A stretch of 64,000 bases of DNA. It comes from Sesamum alatum. Lineage: Eukaryota; Streptophyta; Magnoliopsida; Lamiales; Pedaliaceae. Both the position numbers and the translations under genes were made by a program. Below, in pieces: positions 1 to 11,704 of this stretch; position 1 is the first letter of the stretch; each line of letters begins with the position of its first letter. The stretch is taken from NCBI GenBank assembly GCA_034509735.1, contig JACGWO010000007.1, positions 21,418,046-21,482,045 of the forward strand, written 5' to 3'. The notes under the pieces were generated by a model. That model made no database searches. It worked only from the letters and a program-made list of their open reading frames with translations, and had not been told where the DNA came from.

Positions 1-1750
1 CATCTCCCTTCGATGTTTATCAACATAACGTTTCTGACGATCTTGGGCTGCTTTCAAACATTTCTTAACTGTTTGTACCTTCTCCATCATCTGTTGTACC
101 AATTTCGGACCTTCTAATTGTCGCAATCCCTCAATATCCCAGCATACTGGACTTCGACATCTTCTTCCATATAAAGCTTCATATGGGGCCATACCAATGC
201 TAGAATGAAAGCTGTTGTTATATGCAAACTCCATCAAAGATAAGTGATCATCCCAATTGCCCTTGAACTCCATTACACAAGCCCTCATCATATCTTCCAG
301 CGTCTGAATCGTTCTTTCGGACTGTCCATCTGTCTGAGGATGAAATGCGGTACTGAAATGCAATTTTGTGCCTAACGCCTTTTGTAAGCTTCCCCAAAAA
401 CGTGAGGTGAATCTAGGATCCCTATTTGACACAATAGATATAGGCACGCCGTGTAGTCTTACAATTTCGGAAACGTACAACTCCGCTAACTTATCCAAAG
501 AATCACTTTGGCGTATAGGCAAAAAATGAGCTGATTTCGTCAGTCTATCCACAATTACCCAAATAGCATCATGCTTTCTAAGCGTACGAGGCAACCCTAC
601 AACAAAATCCATAGTGATCCTCTCCCACTTCCACTCTGGTATAGATAAAGGTTGAAGTTTACCTGCTGGCGCCTGATGTTCTGCCTTTACCTGTTGACAA
701 GTTATACATTTACGCACAAATTCTGCTACATCTTTCTTCATTGTCTGCCACCAATAATATGGTCTTAAGTCTCGATACATCTTCACGGTACCAGGATGCA
801 TTGCATATGGTGCATTGTCAGCTTCCCGCAAAATCTCTTCCTGTAATCCATCCATATCAGGTACACAAACCCGTCCTCCATTCACTATCACTCCATCAGC
901 CCTTACTGAAAAATTTTGTTTCTTACCTTGTTTCATTCTCTCCAGCATCCGTAATAAGAAAGGATCTCGAGTCTGCGCTTCTCTAATTGTATCCACAAGG
1001 TTCGGCTTAAGCTGCAAAGTTGCCAACAAACCTGCTATCTGATCAACCTCTAATTTCGTATTCAAAGATCTCATTTCCAATAACAATGTCATATCATGAC
1101 TCCCCAAACTGGCTAAGGTGCTTGAACTCTTTCTACTCAATGCATCTGCTACCACATTCGCCTTTCCCGGATGATAATCAATGGTGCAATCATAATCCTT
1201 TAACAGTTCTATCCACCTTCTTTGTCGCAAATTCAACTTCTTTTGAGTCAGAATGTATTTCAAACTCTTATGGTCAGTAAAGATCTGAAATTTTTCGCCA
1301 TATAGATAGTGCCTCCAAATCTTCAATGCATGCACAATTGCTGCTAACTCCAAGTCATGCGTGGGACAGTTCAACTCATGAGTTCTCAGCTGACGAGATG
1401 CATAGGCAATTACCTTTCCGTTTTGCATCAATACACACCCCAGACCTTGTTTTTATGCATCTGTGTATACCACGTATCCCCCACTACCAGATGGTAAAAC
1501 CAAAATCGGAGTCGATGTCAATCTTTCCTTTAGCTCATCAAAACTCTGCTGACATTGTTTAGTCCAATTGGAATGGTGCCCCTTTCTTCAACAACTTCGT
1601 CAAAGGACCTGCAATTATGGAAAAGCCCTCGACAAATCTCCTATAAAATCCAGCTAATCCCAAGAAACTTCGGACTTCAGTCGTATTTTTCGGTACTCTC
1701 CATTCCATAATAGCTTTCACCTTTGCAGGGTCAGGCATAACTCCATCACC
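1..1750 (-). pseudogene. pol: gypsy 1 pol, RNase H and integrase part (broken, partial)
   Basis: This continues the RT reading frame after an in-frame stop (TAA at about 1752). Read on the minus strand it gives the end of RT/connection, then RNase H (YTDA near 1460, TDHKSL near 1275, VADALSRK near 1150). The HHCC zinc finger of integrase follows (HPGT near 800, CITCQQVK near 705), then the integrase core with MDFVVGLP near 610 and SERTIQT near 310. A second stop (TAA) lies near 1453 inside the RNase H motif, and there is a one-base shift near 1570-1590. Everything else is open. Integrase is cut off by the window edge, so C-terminal features cannot be judged. RNase H removes the RNA template; integrase joins the cDNA to host DNA. 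Confidence 0.88.
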
Positions 1751-3421
1751 TTATATCACATGCCCTAGGAAAACCATCTGATTTAACCAAAATTCACACT
1801 TGCTTAACTTAGCATACAACTCTTTTTCTTTTAAAACTTGCAACACTATTCTCAGATGTCGCTCATGCTCCTCCCTGTTCTTCGAGTATATCAAGATGTC
1901 ATCTATAAACACAATCACAAACTGATCCAGGTACTCTTGGAATGTACGATTCATCAATGCCATGAACGCTGCCGGTGCATTTGTTAACCCAAGTGACATC
2001 ACTAGGAACTCATAATGACCATAACGAGTACGAAAAGCGGTTTTTGGTATATCTTTCTCTACTATCCTCAACTGCCAATACCCAGACCTCAAATCAATCT
2101 TTGAAAATATTGTAGCCCCCTTCAACTGGTCTAGCAGGTCATCAATTCTCGGTAACGGATATTTATTCTTCACGGTCACCCTATTCAATTGGCGGTAATT
2201 GATGCACAACCTCATACTACCGTCTTTCTTTTTCACAAATAACACTGGTGCTCCCCATGGTGAAGTACTTGGTCCGATAAACCCTTTTTCCAATAATTCT
2301 TCTATTTGCTTTTTAAGTTCTTGTAATTCCACTGGCGCCATTCTATACGGTGCAATAGAAATTGGGGCAACTCCTGGGAGAGTTTCTATTGTAAAGTCCA
2401 CTTCCCTATGTGGTGGCAAACCTGGTAGGTCATCGGGAAACACTTCAGGAAAGTCTCTCACTACAGGGATCTCTTCCAGTGTGGGACTAGTTTTCTCGAT
2501 ATCTATCACGTGGGCTAGATAGGCCTCACATCCTTCTAACATCAATCGTTTTGCCTCTATGGCTGATATCACACAAACTGGCACTACTTGGCGGTCCCCC
2601 GCAAATATTACTTTTGGCTTACCAGCAGATTCAATCATTACTTCTTTCTTATAACAGTCAACCACAGCCTTATGTTGCGCTAACCAATCCATCCCCAAGA
2701 TTACATCAAACTCCTTTAGATCCATCACTATCAGATCTACAGGTAAGGTTACGTCACCAATCCTCACTAAACTCTCCTTTCTAACATTATTCACTATTAC
2801 ACCTCCTCCCACAGGCAATTGAACCATCAAATTATATCCCAAAGGGCTAGTCTCACCAGGTATTTTAGATGCAAGTTCCGATGATATGTATGAATGCGTA
2901 GAGCCAGGATCAATCAAAATATAAGCCTCAACATTAAATAATAAGATTGTACCTGAAATCACGTCATTCGAGGCTGGAGCTTCCTCCCTAGTCATGTTAT
3001 ATATTCTTGCTTGAGTCTGTCCCTCAGCTACTTGTGTTCCGGCCCCCGTCGTACTCCCACCAACAGTGTGGCCACCATCTCTGTTACTAGCACCTCTGCC
3101 CCTACTTCTGCCTCTGCCCCTTTCAGTGCCTTGGCCGCTACTCCCGATACTGCTTTGACTCTGTGTCTGACTGGCTGCACTTCCTCCTACATCTGTAATC
3201 TGACTAGGACAATCCCTAGATATGTGTCCTCTACCCCCACAATTATAACAAGTACGGGCTGTAGCATCTTGTCTCCAACATGGTCCCAAATGTCGCCTCC
3301 CACAAGTAGAACAACTCGGTATGAAGGCTAACCCTCTGCCATAACTCTGCGTAGTTCCCCTAGCTGATCCAATAGAGGGAAAACTAGAACTGCATTCTGC
3401 CGATCCCCTATTGAAGCCCAC
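1751..3421 (-). CDS. pol: gypsy 1 Gag C-terminus, protease and reverse transcriptase
   Basis: This 556-residue open frame holds a CCHC zinc knuckle at about residues 58-71 ([14 protein letters not shown]), which binds RNA in Gag. An aspartic protease follows with [10 protein letters not shown] at about 165-180; proline at the second position of the D-x-G triad occurs in many plant gypsy elements. After a linker comes the RT, with the primer-grip side [17 protein letters not shown], then [13 protein letters not shown], and the catalytic FIDD box in [10 protein letters not shown]. The frame stops just after VFLGHVI, where family members continue. The first methionine is simply the first in the open stretch; in the element the product would be made as part of a Gag-Pol polyprotein. 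Confidence 0.9.
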   Translation of the reverse strand: MGFNRGSAECSSSFPSIGSARGTTQSYGRGLAFIPSCSTCGRRHLGPCWRQDATARTCYNCGGRGHISRDCPSQITDVGGSAASQTQSQSSIGSSGQGTERGRGRSRGRGASNRDGGHTVGGSTTGAGTQVAEGQTQARIYNMTREEAPASNDVISGTILLFNVEAYILIDPGSTHSYISSELASKIPGETSPLGYNLMVQLPVGGGVIVNNVRKESLVRIGDVTLPVDLIVMDLKEFDVILGMDWLAQHKAVVDCYKKEVMIESAGKPKVIFAGDRQVVPVCVISAIEAKRLMLEGCEAYLAHVIDIEKTSPTLEEIPVVRDFPEVFPDDLPGLPPHREVDFTIETLPGVAPISIAPYRMAPVELQELKKQIEELLEKGFIGPSTSPWGAPVLFVKKKDGSMRLCINYRQLNRVTVKNKYPLPRIDDLLDQLKGATIFSKIDLRSGYWQLRIVEKDIPKTAFRTRYGHYEFLVMSLGLTNAPAAFMALMNRTFQEYLDQFVIVFIDDILIYSKNREEHERHLRIVLQVLKEKELYAKLSKCEFWLNQMVFLGHVI

Positions 3422-4395
3422 TAATCCACCAAATCTCGATCCACTACTACCTTGAAAAACAGAGCCACCACGTGCAAAACTTCCACCTCCTGCTGAAAAT
3501 GAACGGCCGGTGGCCCTCTTGGTCGACCTACTGGACTCCCCTGTCGTATATGTTGACTTTCTCTTCTCTTCTCCCTTCTTCTTATCTTTCAGTCACTGCC
3601 TCTTCCATCCGAACTGCTGACTCAACGAGAGTTTTAAAGTTTGTAATTCTGATTGCAAGACCCCATTTTTATCTCTGGCCGTAACCCCTGCTCAAACCAA
3701 TAACATCGATCCTCTTGTGTCGCTACTGCCTCCGGTGCGTACTTAGCTAATGCAGCAAAACGAATCTCATACTCAGCCACTGTCTGATCATCTCCTTGTA
3801 CAAAGTTCAGAAATTCCATCTTCTTCTTATCTTGGTACATCTTAGGTCTGTATTTATCATCAAACTCTTTCTGAAATTCGGCCCAAGTTATCTCTCGTGG
3901 CTCATATGCCCTCTTTACCGACCTCCACCAAATAAGTGCATTCCCCGTGAATAGAGAAACAACGTACTTAAGTCGATTTTCTAGAGTACAGTTCACCAAG
4001 TTCATCACATCTTCGATCTTTTCCCACCATTTCTCAGCAACCTCTGAGTCTAAGGTACCCTCAAATTCTGTAGGTCCCATCTTTCTAATCCTCTCATAAT
4101 TACGGTCAACTGTAGGAACCGCTTGTGCTGACACTGGAGCTGGTACATGTACCTGTGCAAGAAACTGTGCTTGGGCCTGAGCGTGGGCCTGCAAAGCCAT
4201 CTGGAGGATCTGTGCATACTCTGGTGGTAACCCTACCGCTGGAGCACCACCAGGAGGAATTGGAGCATCAACACCAACATCCTCTCGACCTACCCCAACT
4301 CCACCTGCACTTGCAGGTGCAACGGGGCCCTCTACGGACTCCACTGACTCTTCTCTACTAGCTACTGGGTCAGCACGTTCACCTTGAGAAGCCAT
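3422..4395 (-). pseudogene. gag: gypsy 1 gag (capsid region), frame broken near 3634
   Basis: The ATG at 4395 opens 253 codons to 3634. After an Ala/Pro/Gly-rich N-terminus, the core reads as the Retrotrans_gag domain, with FEGTLDSEVAEKWW, then LIWWRSVKRAYEPREITWAEF and the hallmark YRPKMYQDKKKMEFLNFVQG. The frame then closes. The stretch 3422-3633 between it and the zinc-knuckle frame holds the remaining Gag linker in a disturbed frame, so at least one frameshift separates capsid from zinc knuckle. The start lies 86 bp inside the element from the LTR, a short leader typical of the family. The product would form the virus-like particle in the cytoplasm. Confidence 0.85.
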
Positions 4396-4460
4396 CTTAC
4401 ATTAAGCAATTTAATCATTAAACACATCCCATAGTCAACCTGTCACCCTAGAAACGTAGA

Positions 4461-4475
4461 CCTGCTCTCATACCA
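4461..4475 (-). other. Primer binding site of gypsy 1 (initiator-Met tRNA type)
   Basis: On the minus strand, 5 bases after the LTR end, the sequence TGGTATGAGAGCAGG differs by one base from the usual plant iMet-tRNA PBS (TGGTATCAGAGCAGG). It would prime minus-strand cDNA synthesis. Confidence 0.85.
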
Positions 4476-4480
4476 CCCAA

Positions 4481-6792
4481 TGTGACACCCCCTATGGAAC
4501 TATACTTTATCACTACTAATCATCATACTCTTCGTAATTATAAGTTGTCTTATAAGAATTTTCATTCTAAACTAATAAGATAAATCCTATTTTTCTCGAT
4601 ATAATATAATTCTATAACTATATCTTAAATCACGATAGGTATCATCAAAAGTTTATATTTACTAGGCCATAGATATACTTATGTACAAATTCCAAAAGAC
4701 GAAAGTTTCAAGCTGTTACAAAATCTAAAACGCAAACCCGGCAAAAGATTAGATGTTTAATAGTCATATGGCCAAAACCCACGGCTTCAGATGTCACGGC
4801 TGACCCACCGATTAAGGTCCATGGCAGACTTCAAATTTGACGTAGCTAGTCACTGTTATCTATCTCCTGAAAAACGTTGGCAAGGGATGAGTTGCCTACT
4901 CAATAAGTATAGCTAATCGGCCTATATACACACATAATTACATGTCGTAACATGAACCAACAAGTATTCAATATACAATTACCACAAAATTACAAAGTCA
5001 TCAATACAACAATCATGCATCAGTCTACAGTACCATACAGGATTCACAATTTATACTCTTGGGGCCCTGCTTACTCTAATTGGAGTACATCAATCACTGG
5101 TTCTGCCGGCTATCATCATCTCAATCAATGTCATATCGTATACAACACAGGATACCCGTCGAATGTGATATCCCCACACTATCTGAGTGTGTAGCAATAT
5201 CAGCATAGAACATCACAACGAACATGGCATCCCCACACCACCCCAGTATGTAGCTATCAGCACAGGATATTCCCCGCTACCCGGAATACCCCGGTACCCT
5301 ACGCGCCATGGTACCTAGCTTATATTCATTTTTCTCATATCACATCGTCAATCGCATCATCATCAACACATCATCACAAACCATTGACTATGTTCCCCAA
5401 CTAGGTAAGTCATCTCTTTTCTCAATTTAAAGATATACTCATAATTGACTTCTTCATTCAACTTCATACAACAATAGCATATAATATAAGACAATCATCT
5501 GTCAATTTATAATACGTAAATAGTCACAAATAAACATATAACGACAACTTCACAAAATAAGCATGTAATTCAAATAAGTATTTATAAATACCAGCCAGGT
5601 TTATAACAAACAAGTACAATCATATATACTTATATAGGTTCAATTAACTATACTTACCTTGATCCCAAAACGATTATGCTAGTAGAAGGAGTTGATTAGT
5701 CTTCTACTTTATCCTCGTGTCCTATAATACGTTGTAATATATATAATCAATATATATATTGAAAATATCGTAAATTACGAATAAAATTACTAAATATATG
5801 CGTATATTTTCTTTTATATCAATCTTTTAAATATTTTATTTATATTGAAATTCAAACCCGTGTTCCTTTTTCGTCTAAATATTAGACACTATAAACTTCC
5901 CCCGTATATATCTAATTTATCAATTAAGTCATAAGAGCTTATTCTATCAAACCCCTCATGTTTTTTATAATTATTGTCCCCTATAACATCCCTAAATGAA
6001 ATTATTACAAATATCTCATATTTATTTTTAATAAATACCATATTTCTCAAATATAATTTTTTAATATTTCTCAAACACAATTTTCTATTTTTTCTATTAG
6101 TTTCTATCAATTTTTCACTATAATAACAATTATTTAAACACTAATATATATAATTATGTATTTGGTTATTAAACCCGATCAATCTGAATAGACCATTATA
6201 ACAACTACTAAATCTAGTAGGTTATATAATTTTAAGTTATTAGCTATAATATTCCAGTCCAATTAAATATATACCCGAACACTAATTTTTATAAATAATC
6301 AAATTCAATAAATTTTCCGATTAAATAGTAAATCGAATAGTGTAAAGTATATTTAATAAATGGACTAATTAAACAATATTAATATAATAATTAATTTAGA
6401 ATTTATAAGAAAATATACTCACCTGTTTTTCCGCGTCCGAGAATTACGTTTTAGTATGTGTAATGTGTTTAATTGCTAATGTAAATGTTGAATTGCAACT
6501 TTAGCAACAATTAATCAACATCCATATGCATTTACGGGGAGCCATGTGTTGCCCCTTTTTCCAATTCTCATAATTTTCTTTTTTTTTTTCTTTTATCAAA
6601 ATTACAAATTAAATTCGCAACTTTTAAATATATATATTTTAACCACAAATATTTTATAAAGCTCCAATTTAGTCCTCTCAAATTTTAATATATTTATAAT
6701 TTCAACCTATAACTTATAATTAAATTTATATTTGCTTAATAATTACTAATTAGCCCCTCGATTATGAAAAAAGAAATTCTATGGACGTCACA
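4481..6792 (-). repeat. 5' LTR of gypsy 1 (2.3 kb)
   Basis: It is bounded by TGTGACACC at 4481 and GACGTCACA at 6792. The same ends, inverted, bound the plus-strand LTR at 41216-43271 (TGTGACATCC ... GGTGCTACA), and the two align recognisably along their length, which fixes the family and borders. The middle part (about 5700-6480 and 6580-6760) is extremely AT-rich. No coding frame of note lies inside. A promoter is expected, but I could not single out a TATA box among many AT runs. Confidence 0.85.
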
Positions 6793-9700
6793 ACAACTCG
6801 TGCAGTTAGGTCACGCATTGGATGGTGGTCATGAAACCAACTGATTAAGAGTTGGGTCTGAAACGTTCCAAGTCGAGGACCTCGAGACAAGGCATCGAGA
6901 GTCCTATTGAGACTTGCGTCAAGAGTCGTGTTCATTGGATGAGTGTCGTGTTTCATCGGCGACAGGCGTGGGACGCCTACACGATCTTGATGGGTTGGTC
7001 GACTGGGGTCGAGCCGACTGGACTGACTCACGGGGATCATCATATGGAGGCCTTGGAGGCTTTGTCGGTATGATTGGTTTTCCCCGGTTCCGATAGTACG
7101 GGAGTAATCCTCAGACTTGAGGGATCATGGCAGTCGCGTGCACATGACGGCTGTATCTTGGATCTGGTGAGAGGTGATCATTCTGTAAGATGATTATCAT
7201 AAGCCTTGTCCAGTGCAGTCGGAATATGTAGCGAGGACAGTGGATTCCAAGAAGAGGATCCGTCCCCTGTCAGTATGTGACAAAGGTATCTTTTATGCAC
7301 TCGGAGACACGTTCATGCTGTTTGAAGCTGTGGCCACAGTGGTTGTCGAACAGGGAATGGTTTCCTGTGTCGACGTAATGAAGCATACGTGGTCTCGAGT
7401 ATTAAGTGTAGATGCCTAGTCAAGGATGGGAACCGACGCCCAATTCCATACCCTAGACTAAGGCCGGGAGACGGTAGACGGAAGGATCGTACCCATACGG
7501 AATCGGTGCCTAAATGTTCACGCCAATTCACCTAGTCTCTAGTGCTGTGTGAAGGACAAGCGGATCCGCCCGGGAGCGCGAGCGGAAGCGAGAAAAGCGA
7601 GAAAAGTGCGTAAATTATACGCGAATCCCAAGGGGTGTATCATTGGGTGCTCAACCGGGCGTTCGATGTAGGATGTGTAAATATTAAAACATATATTTAA
7701 ACACATAGGGCATAGATATACAAATGAAATCAATCAAAGCGTAATAAACCGTTACCTTTGATTGTTTAGCGTATACTCCCGGCTACTAGCGTTGTTCCTT
7801 CTCCGGAATGCTCACGAAATCCAAACGTATGGATTCTCCAAAGGTGATCCACACCACACCGGAAGAATCACACGTTCTTCTTGCTAGAAAAAAACGGGTT
7901 TAGGAAGGAATCGGTTTAAGAGAAGAACACTATGAATTAGTGTTCTCTTAAACTTACTTTGTTCTTCTTCTTGATTCAAAATCAAGTGAAGAACACAAGT
8001 GTAAGAGAGGGAGGGAGCACGAAATTTTGAGAGAGAGGAGAGGATTTTTGTCTTCTCTTTTTCCTAGAAAAAGATGAATAATGAATCACTTATGCTTGGT
8101 GTTGTATATTCTCATATATATACATAATTAATGTGATTATTGGAATGTGTCTAGGTTCATCCAAGGATGTCTAGATTCATTCCAATCAATCACCATCAAT
8201 TCTTCAATCAAGCCTACCAAAATTTATGGTATGATCAAATCATACCAAAAGGGAAGAGCTTGATTGGAGTTGATTTGTCTCTTTTCCAAAAGAGATAAGT
8301 CAACATACCACCTAGCATGAAACATGGCTGATTTTGCTTCCTCCAAGGGAGCATGTCGGCCATGTTTGATTAAGGAAAGAAGTCCAACTTCTTCTCATTC
8401 CAAATTAGAAATTATTTCTCCTCTCGGGTATAATTTAACGGACCGGGTTTTATTGTAATCCAATTGCGACGAACCCAATATTAAATCCAATTTAATGTCC
8501 ACTTAAATTATTCCTGTTGATCTTTTAATCCAATTAAAAGATCCAACGTCTCAACTTTCCATATTTAATCAATCATACCGACCAAGCCTCCAAGGCTTCC
8601 ATATGATGATCCCCGCGAGTCAGTCCAGTCGGCTCGACCCCAGTCGACCAACCCATCAAGATCGTGTAGGCGTCCCACGCCTGTCGCCGATGAAACACGG
8701 CACTCATCCAATGAACACGACTCTTGACGCAAGTCTCAATAGGAATCTCGATGCCCTGTCTCGAGGTCCTCGACTTGGAACGTTTCAGACCCAACTCTTA
8801 ATCAGTTGGTTTCATGACCACCATCCAATGCGTGGTCCAATTGCACGAGTTGTTATCCATGGTCTGTTGGCTTTGTTGCGATATAAGTTAAACACCATTT
8901 TAACAAATGTAAGATGAGCGCAACAAAGAAGGTACCATTGGTGACGAATACTCATCTTATTCATCACATAATAATATTAAATGTACATCAAGTTGTCAGA
9001 TAGGTTACAAATCGCCAAACCTATTGGCTTTCTGGTCACCTATTCTAACACTGTGGACCGTTGCTAGACGGCCACCCATGGTAACAGGCCCTTGTGGGAC
9101 ACGGGCCCAAGTCTAGTTGAGGGTGAACCTAAAGGGTCACACACAAATCACCGAGGAGGTTGAGAGATTGACTTGGAGTCAATCTCGAAGGATAAAATAA
9201 GTAATTGGATTACTTAAGGGAAAGTCCATTGGATGGACGGGCTGATATTGTATCGGGCTTCCGTTTAATCAGTAAATTGGATTTTTGATTAAATATGGAA
9301 AGTTGAGACGTTGGATCTTTTAATTGGATTAAAAGATTAACGGGAATAATTTAAATGGACATTAAATTGGATTTAATGTTGGGTTCGTCGTAATTGGATT
9401 ACGATAAAACCCGGTCCGTTAAATTATACCCGAGAGGAGAAATAATTCCTATTTTGGAATAGGAAGAAGTTGGACTTCTTCCCTTAATTAAACATGGCCG
9501 ACATGCTCCCTTGGAGGAAGCAAAATCAGCCATGTTTCATGCTAGGTGGTATGTTGACTTATCTGTTTTGGAAAGAGACAAATCAACTCCAATCAAGCTC
9601 TTCCCTTTTGGTATGATTTGATCATACCATAAATTTTTGTAGGCTTGATTGAAGAATTGATGGTGATTGATTGGAATGAATCTAGACATCCTTGGATGAA

Positions 9701-10330
9701 CCTAGACACATTCCAATAATCACATTAATTATGTATATATATTAGAATATATAACACCAAGCATATGTGATTCATTATTCATCTTTTTCTAGGAAAAAGA
9801 GAAGAAAAAAATCCTCTCCTCTCTCTCAAACTCTCGGCCTCTCTGCCTCTCTGCCTCTCTTACACTTGTGTTCTTCACTTGATTTTGAATCAAGAAGAAG
9901 AACAAAGTAAGTTTAAGAGAGCACTAATTCATAGTGTTCTTCTCTTAAACCGATTCCTTCTTAAACCCGTTCTTTTCTAGCAAGAAAAACGTGTGTTTCT
10001 TCCGGTGTGGTGTGGATCACCTTTGGAGAATCCATACGTTTGGATTTCGTGAGCATTCCGGAGAAGGAACAACGCAAGTATCCGGGAGCATACGCTAAAT
10101 AATCAAAGGTAAAGGTTTATTACGCTTTGATTGATTATATATATTTACCTATGCCCTATGTGTTTAATATTCATTTTCAATATTTACACATCCTACATCG
10201 AACGCCTGGTTGAGCACCCAAGGGAACAACCCTTGGGATTCGTATTTTAAATTAGATTTGATTTAATTTACGCACTTTTCTCGCTTTCTCGCTTCTGCTC
10301 GCGCTCCCGGGCGGATCCGCTTGTCCTTCA
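6793..10330 (+). repeat. 5' LTR of element A (A-type), interrupted at 7550-9050
   Basis: Segments 6793-7549 and 9056-10330 together match the solo A-type LTR at 59854-62079 from about LTR position 198 to its end (GGATCCGCTTGTCCTTCA). The inserted block duplicates CTGTG (7545-7549 and 9051-9055). The 3' part carries an inverted repeat of the form GTTTAAGAGA ... TCTCTTAAAC (around 9910-9950) and the 19-base near-palindrome GGTATGATTTGATCATACC (around 9610-9630). Confidence 0.9.
7550..9050 (-). repeat. Inverted solo A-type LTR with a ~0.7-kb internal deletion
   Basis: It starts TGAAGGACAAGCGG (reverse of the A-type LTR end) and finishes CACCTATTCTAACA (reverse of the LTR start), flanked by the 5-bp duplication CTGTG. 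At 8570/8571 the sequence jumps between two LTR positions that are about 700 bp apart in full copies; both sides share a short GATT-like microhomology, which suggests an end-joining deletion. There is no PBS or PPT, so it is a solo LTR. It lies inside another LTR of the same family in opposite orientation. Confidence 0.88.
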
Positions 10331-10332
10331 AG

Positions 10333-10344
10333 TGGTATCAGAGC
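10333..10344 (+). other. Primer binding site of element A
   Basis: TGGTATCAGAGC begins 2 bases after the LTR end at 10330 and continues as CCGGTTCG. This is the initiator-Met tRNA type PBS used by most plant copia elements. Confidence 0.92.
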
Positions 10345-10590
10345 CCGGTTCGATGTAAGGGGCATAGATCTATGTGTTTGGCATGATCTACTTGCTTTTA
10401 ATGGCTTTATTGGCATGTTAGATTTTATAAATATATGAGTAATATGATAATTCAATTGTTTGGATTTAATGGACTTTTGGCATGCTTTATTTTGTTAGAT
10501 TGGATCTAAAATTGCATGCTTATTTTCAGAATAATATTACTTTTATTGTGCTGAAACAGTTTTGAAAAACAAAAAAAAAAAAAATTTGAT

Positions 10591-10766
10591 CGGACCAGCA
10601 GTGGCCGCGCAGGCGGGCGCCTGCGCGCGCTGTGCGCAGCCGGCCGCTTCCGGCCGAGGCCAGCGCGCGGCACAGCGCACGGGCAGGCCGCGCAGGCTTG
10701 CTGCCTGCGCGCGCGCTGCCCTATGCGCGCGGCCGGCCGGCACAACGGTTGGGCCGTTTTGTGCCG
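10591..10766 (+). other. GC-rich island in the leader of A
   Basis: About 175 bp is made almost wholly of G and C (runs such as GCGCGCGC, GCAGGCGGGCGCCTGC, CGGCCGGCC) inside AT-rich DNA. It ends in GGGCCGTTTTGTGCCG, which is also present at the end of the island of H (about 48540). Several self-complementary stretches predict strong stems. Long frames through it on both strands are composition artefacts. Confidence 0.8.
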
Positions 10767-11423
10767 TTTTTCAACTTTTTCCGAAAAATTTAATTTTCTG
10801 TATTTTCTGCACAATATTATGAAAATATGTTAATTTTTTATTTTTGATTTTGGAATAATTAGATTATTCCTTGAATTAAATTTGCTTAATTAATTTGGGA
10901 TTAATACATGCATTTGATGCATTGTTTAAAATGTCCATTAAATTTGAAATTTGAATTTTGCATATTATTTGTATATTTATGCTTTTGTGATGTTGGACAT
11001 CACTTGGGTATTTGGAATATCCATTGGTTATTTATACATGATTATTTGGAATAATTGTGTTATGTGAGTTGATGGAATCAACATGGGATGATCACAATAG
11101 CCCTAGACCTTATGTATGGATGAATGTATGATCATTTATTTTCTGTTAGGTGGGGCCTGCGTGCCTCTTGTTTTTGGGACTATCATCTCCCGTATTATCA
11201 GCCTCATGATGTTAAGGCTTGTTTTCTTTATTACCAATGTATTACTTTCAGTTGTAATGAGAGTAGATAGGATTGGTGAGGTTTTACTTTTAACAAGCAA
11301 TTGGAGTTGGAGACCCCAAGGAGAAGCATCAAGGCGTGAAACAAGAAGCACTTCAAGGCCCATTGGAATGATAATGGGTTTATTATTATTGTAATAATTT
11401 AGGACCACCCTAGACAGACCATA

Positions 11424-11447
11424 GACTCACTGCGGGCTCAGTGGGTC
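11424..11447 (+). other. Conserved leader hairpin with CGGGCT loop (A)
   Basis: GACTCACTG-CGGGCT-CAGTGGGTC: nine pairs including one U.G wobble, with the six-base loop identical in elements C, D and G. The stem changes while pairing is largely kept. It lies 271 bp before the first CACGAGTCGTG box. Confidence 0.75.
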
Positions 11448-11704
11448 ACATAGGTTGGGCTTGTGATCATCCTAACAGGGGTATGCTATATTTTATGCAT
11501 GCGGCGTTTTTTATTTATCGCTTTAAATATTGGATATTTATTCATGCTAAAACACCATAATGTGATGAGGTCTTGGTCACACTTAAACTCTCATTTGGTT
11601 GGACCAAATTAAATATTAGGCCCAGAACGGACTTGGATCAAAATGGTATTTATGATTGTCCGAGCCTTCCATCCACAGCAATGTGGTGAGGAAGCTACCA
11701 CTAC

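Larger units (their letters stand above)
1..6792 (-). mobile_element. Ty3/gypsy retrotransposon 1 (Tekay/Del-like), 3' end cut by window edge
   Basis: On the minus strand the order is LTR (4481-6792), PBS (4461-4475), gag (4395 downward), protease, RT, RNase H and integrase, reaching position 1 still inside integrase. Its own 3' LTR must lie left of the window. The sequence next to the LTR (ACAACTCGTG from 6793) is the interior of an A-type copia LTR, about 198 bp from that LTR's start by comparison with the copy at 59854. The element therefore inserted into the 5' LTR of element A. The coding region has only a few stops and frameshifts, so this is a fairly recent insertion. The Tekay/Del assignment rests on protein resemblance and the iMet PBS; its own chromodomain is outside the window. 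Confidence 0.9.

Noticed and set aside
6762..7096. Recurring 60-100-codon frames (also at 8573-8917, 46370-46645, 60087-60352)
   Set aside because: They recur because A-type LTRs recur; they overlap each other on both strands, have no domain and are broken in other copies.
10333..10352. tRNA-like match
   Set aside because: It is only the primer binding site complementary to initiator-Met tRNA; no tRNA fold follows. The same holds at 30142, 48360 and 4461.
10506..10822. Frames of 66-102 codons on both strands
   Set aside because: GC island of A; not conserved in the corresponding leader of H.
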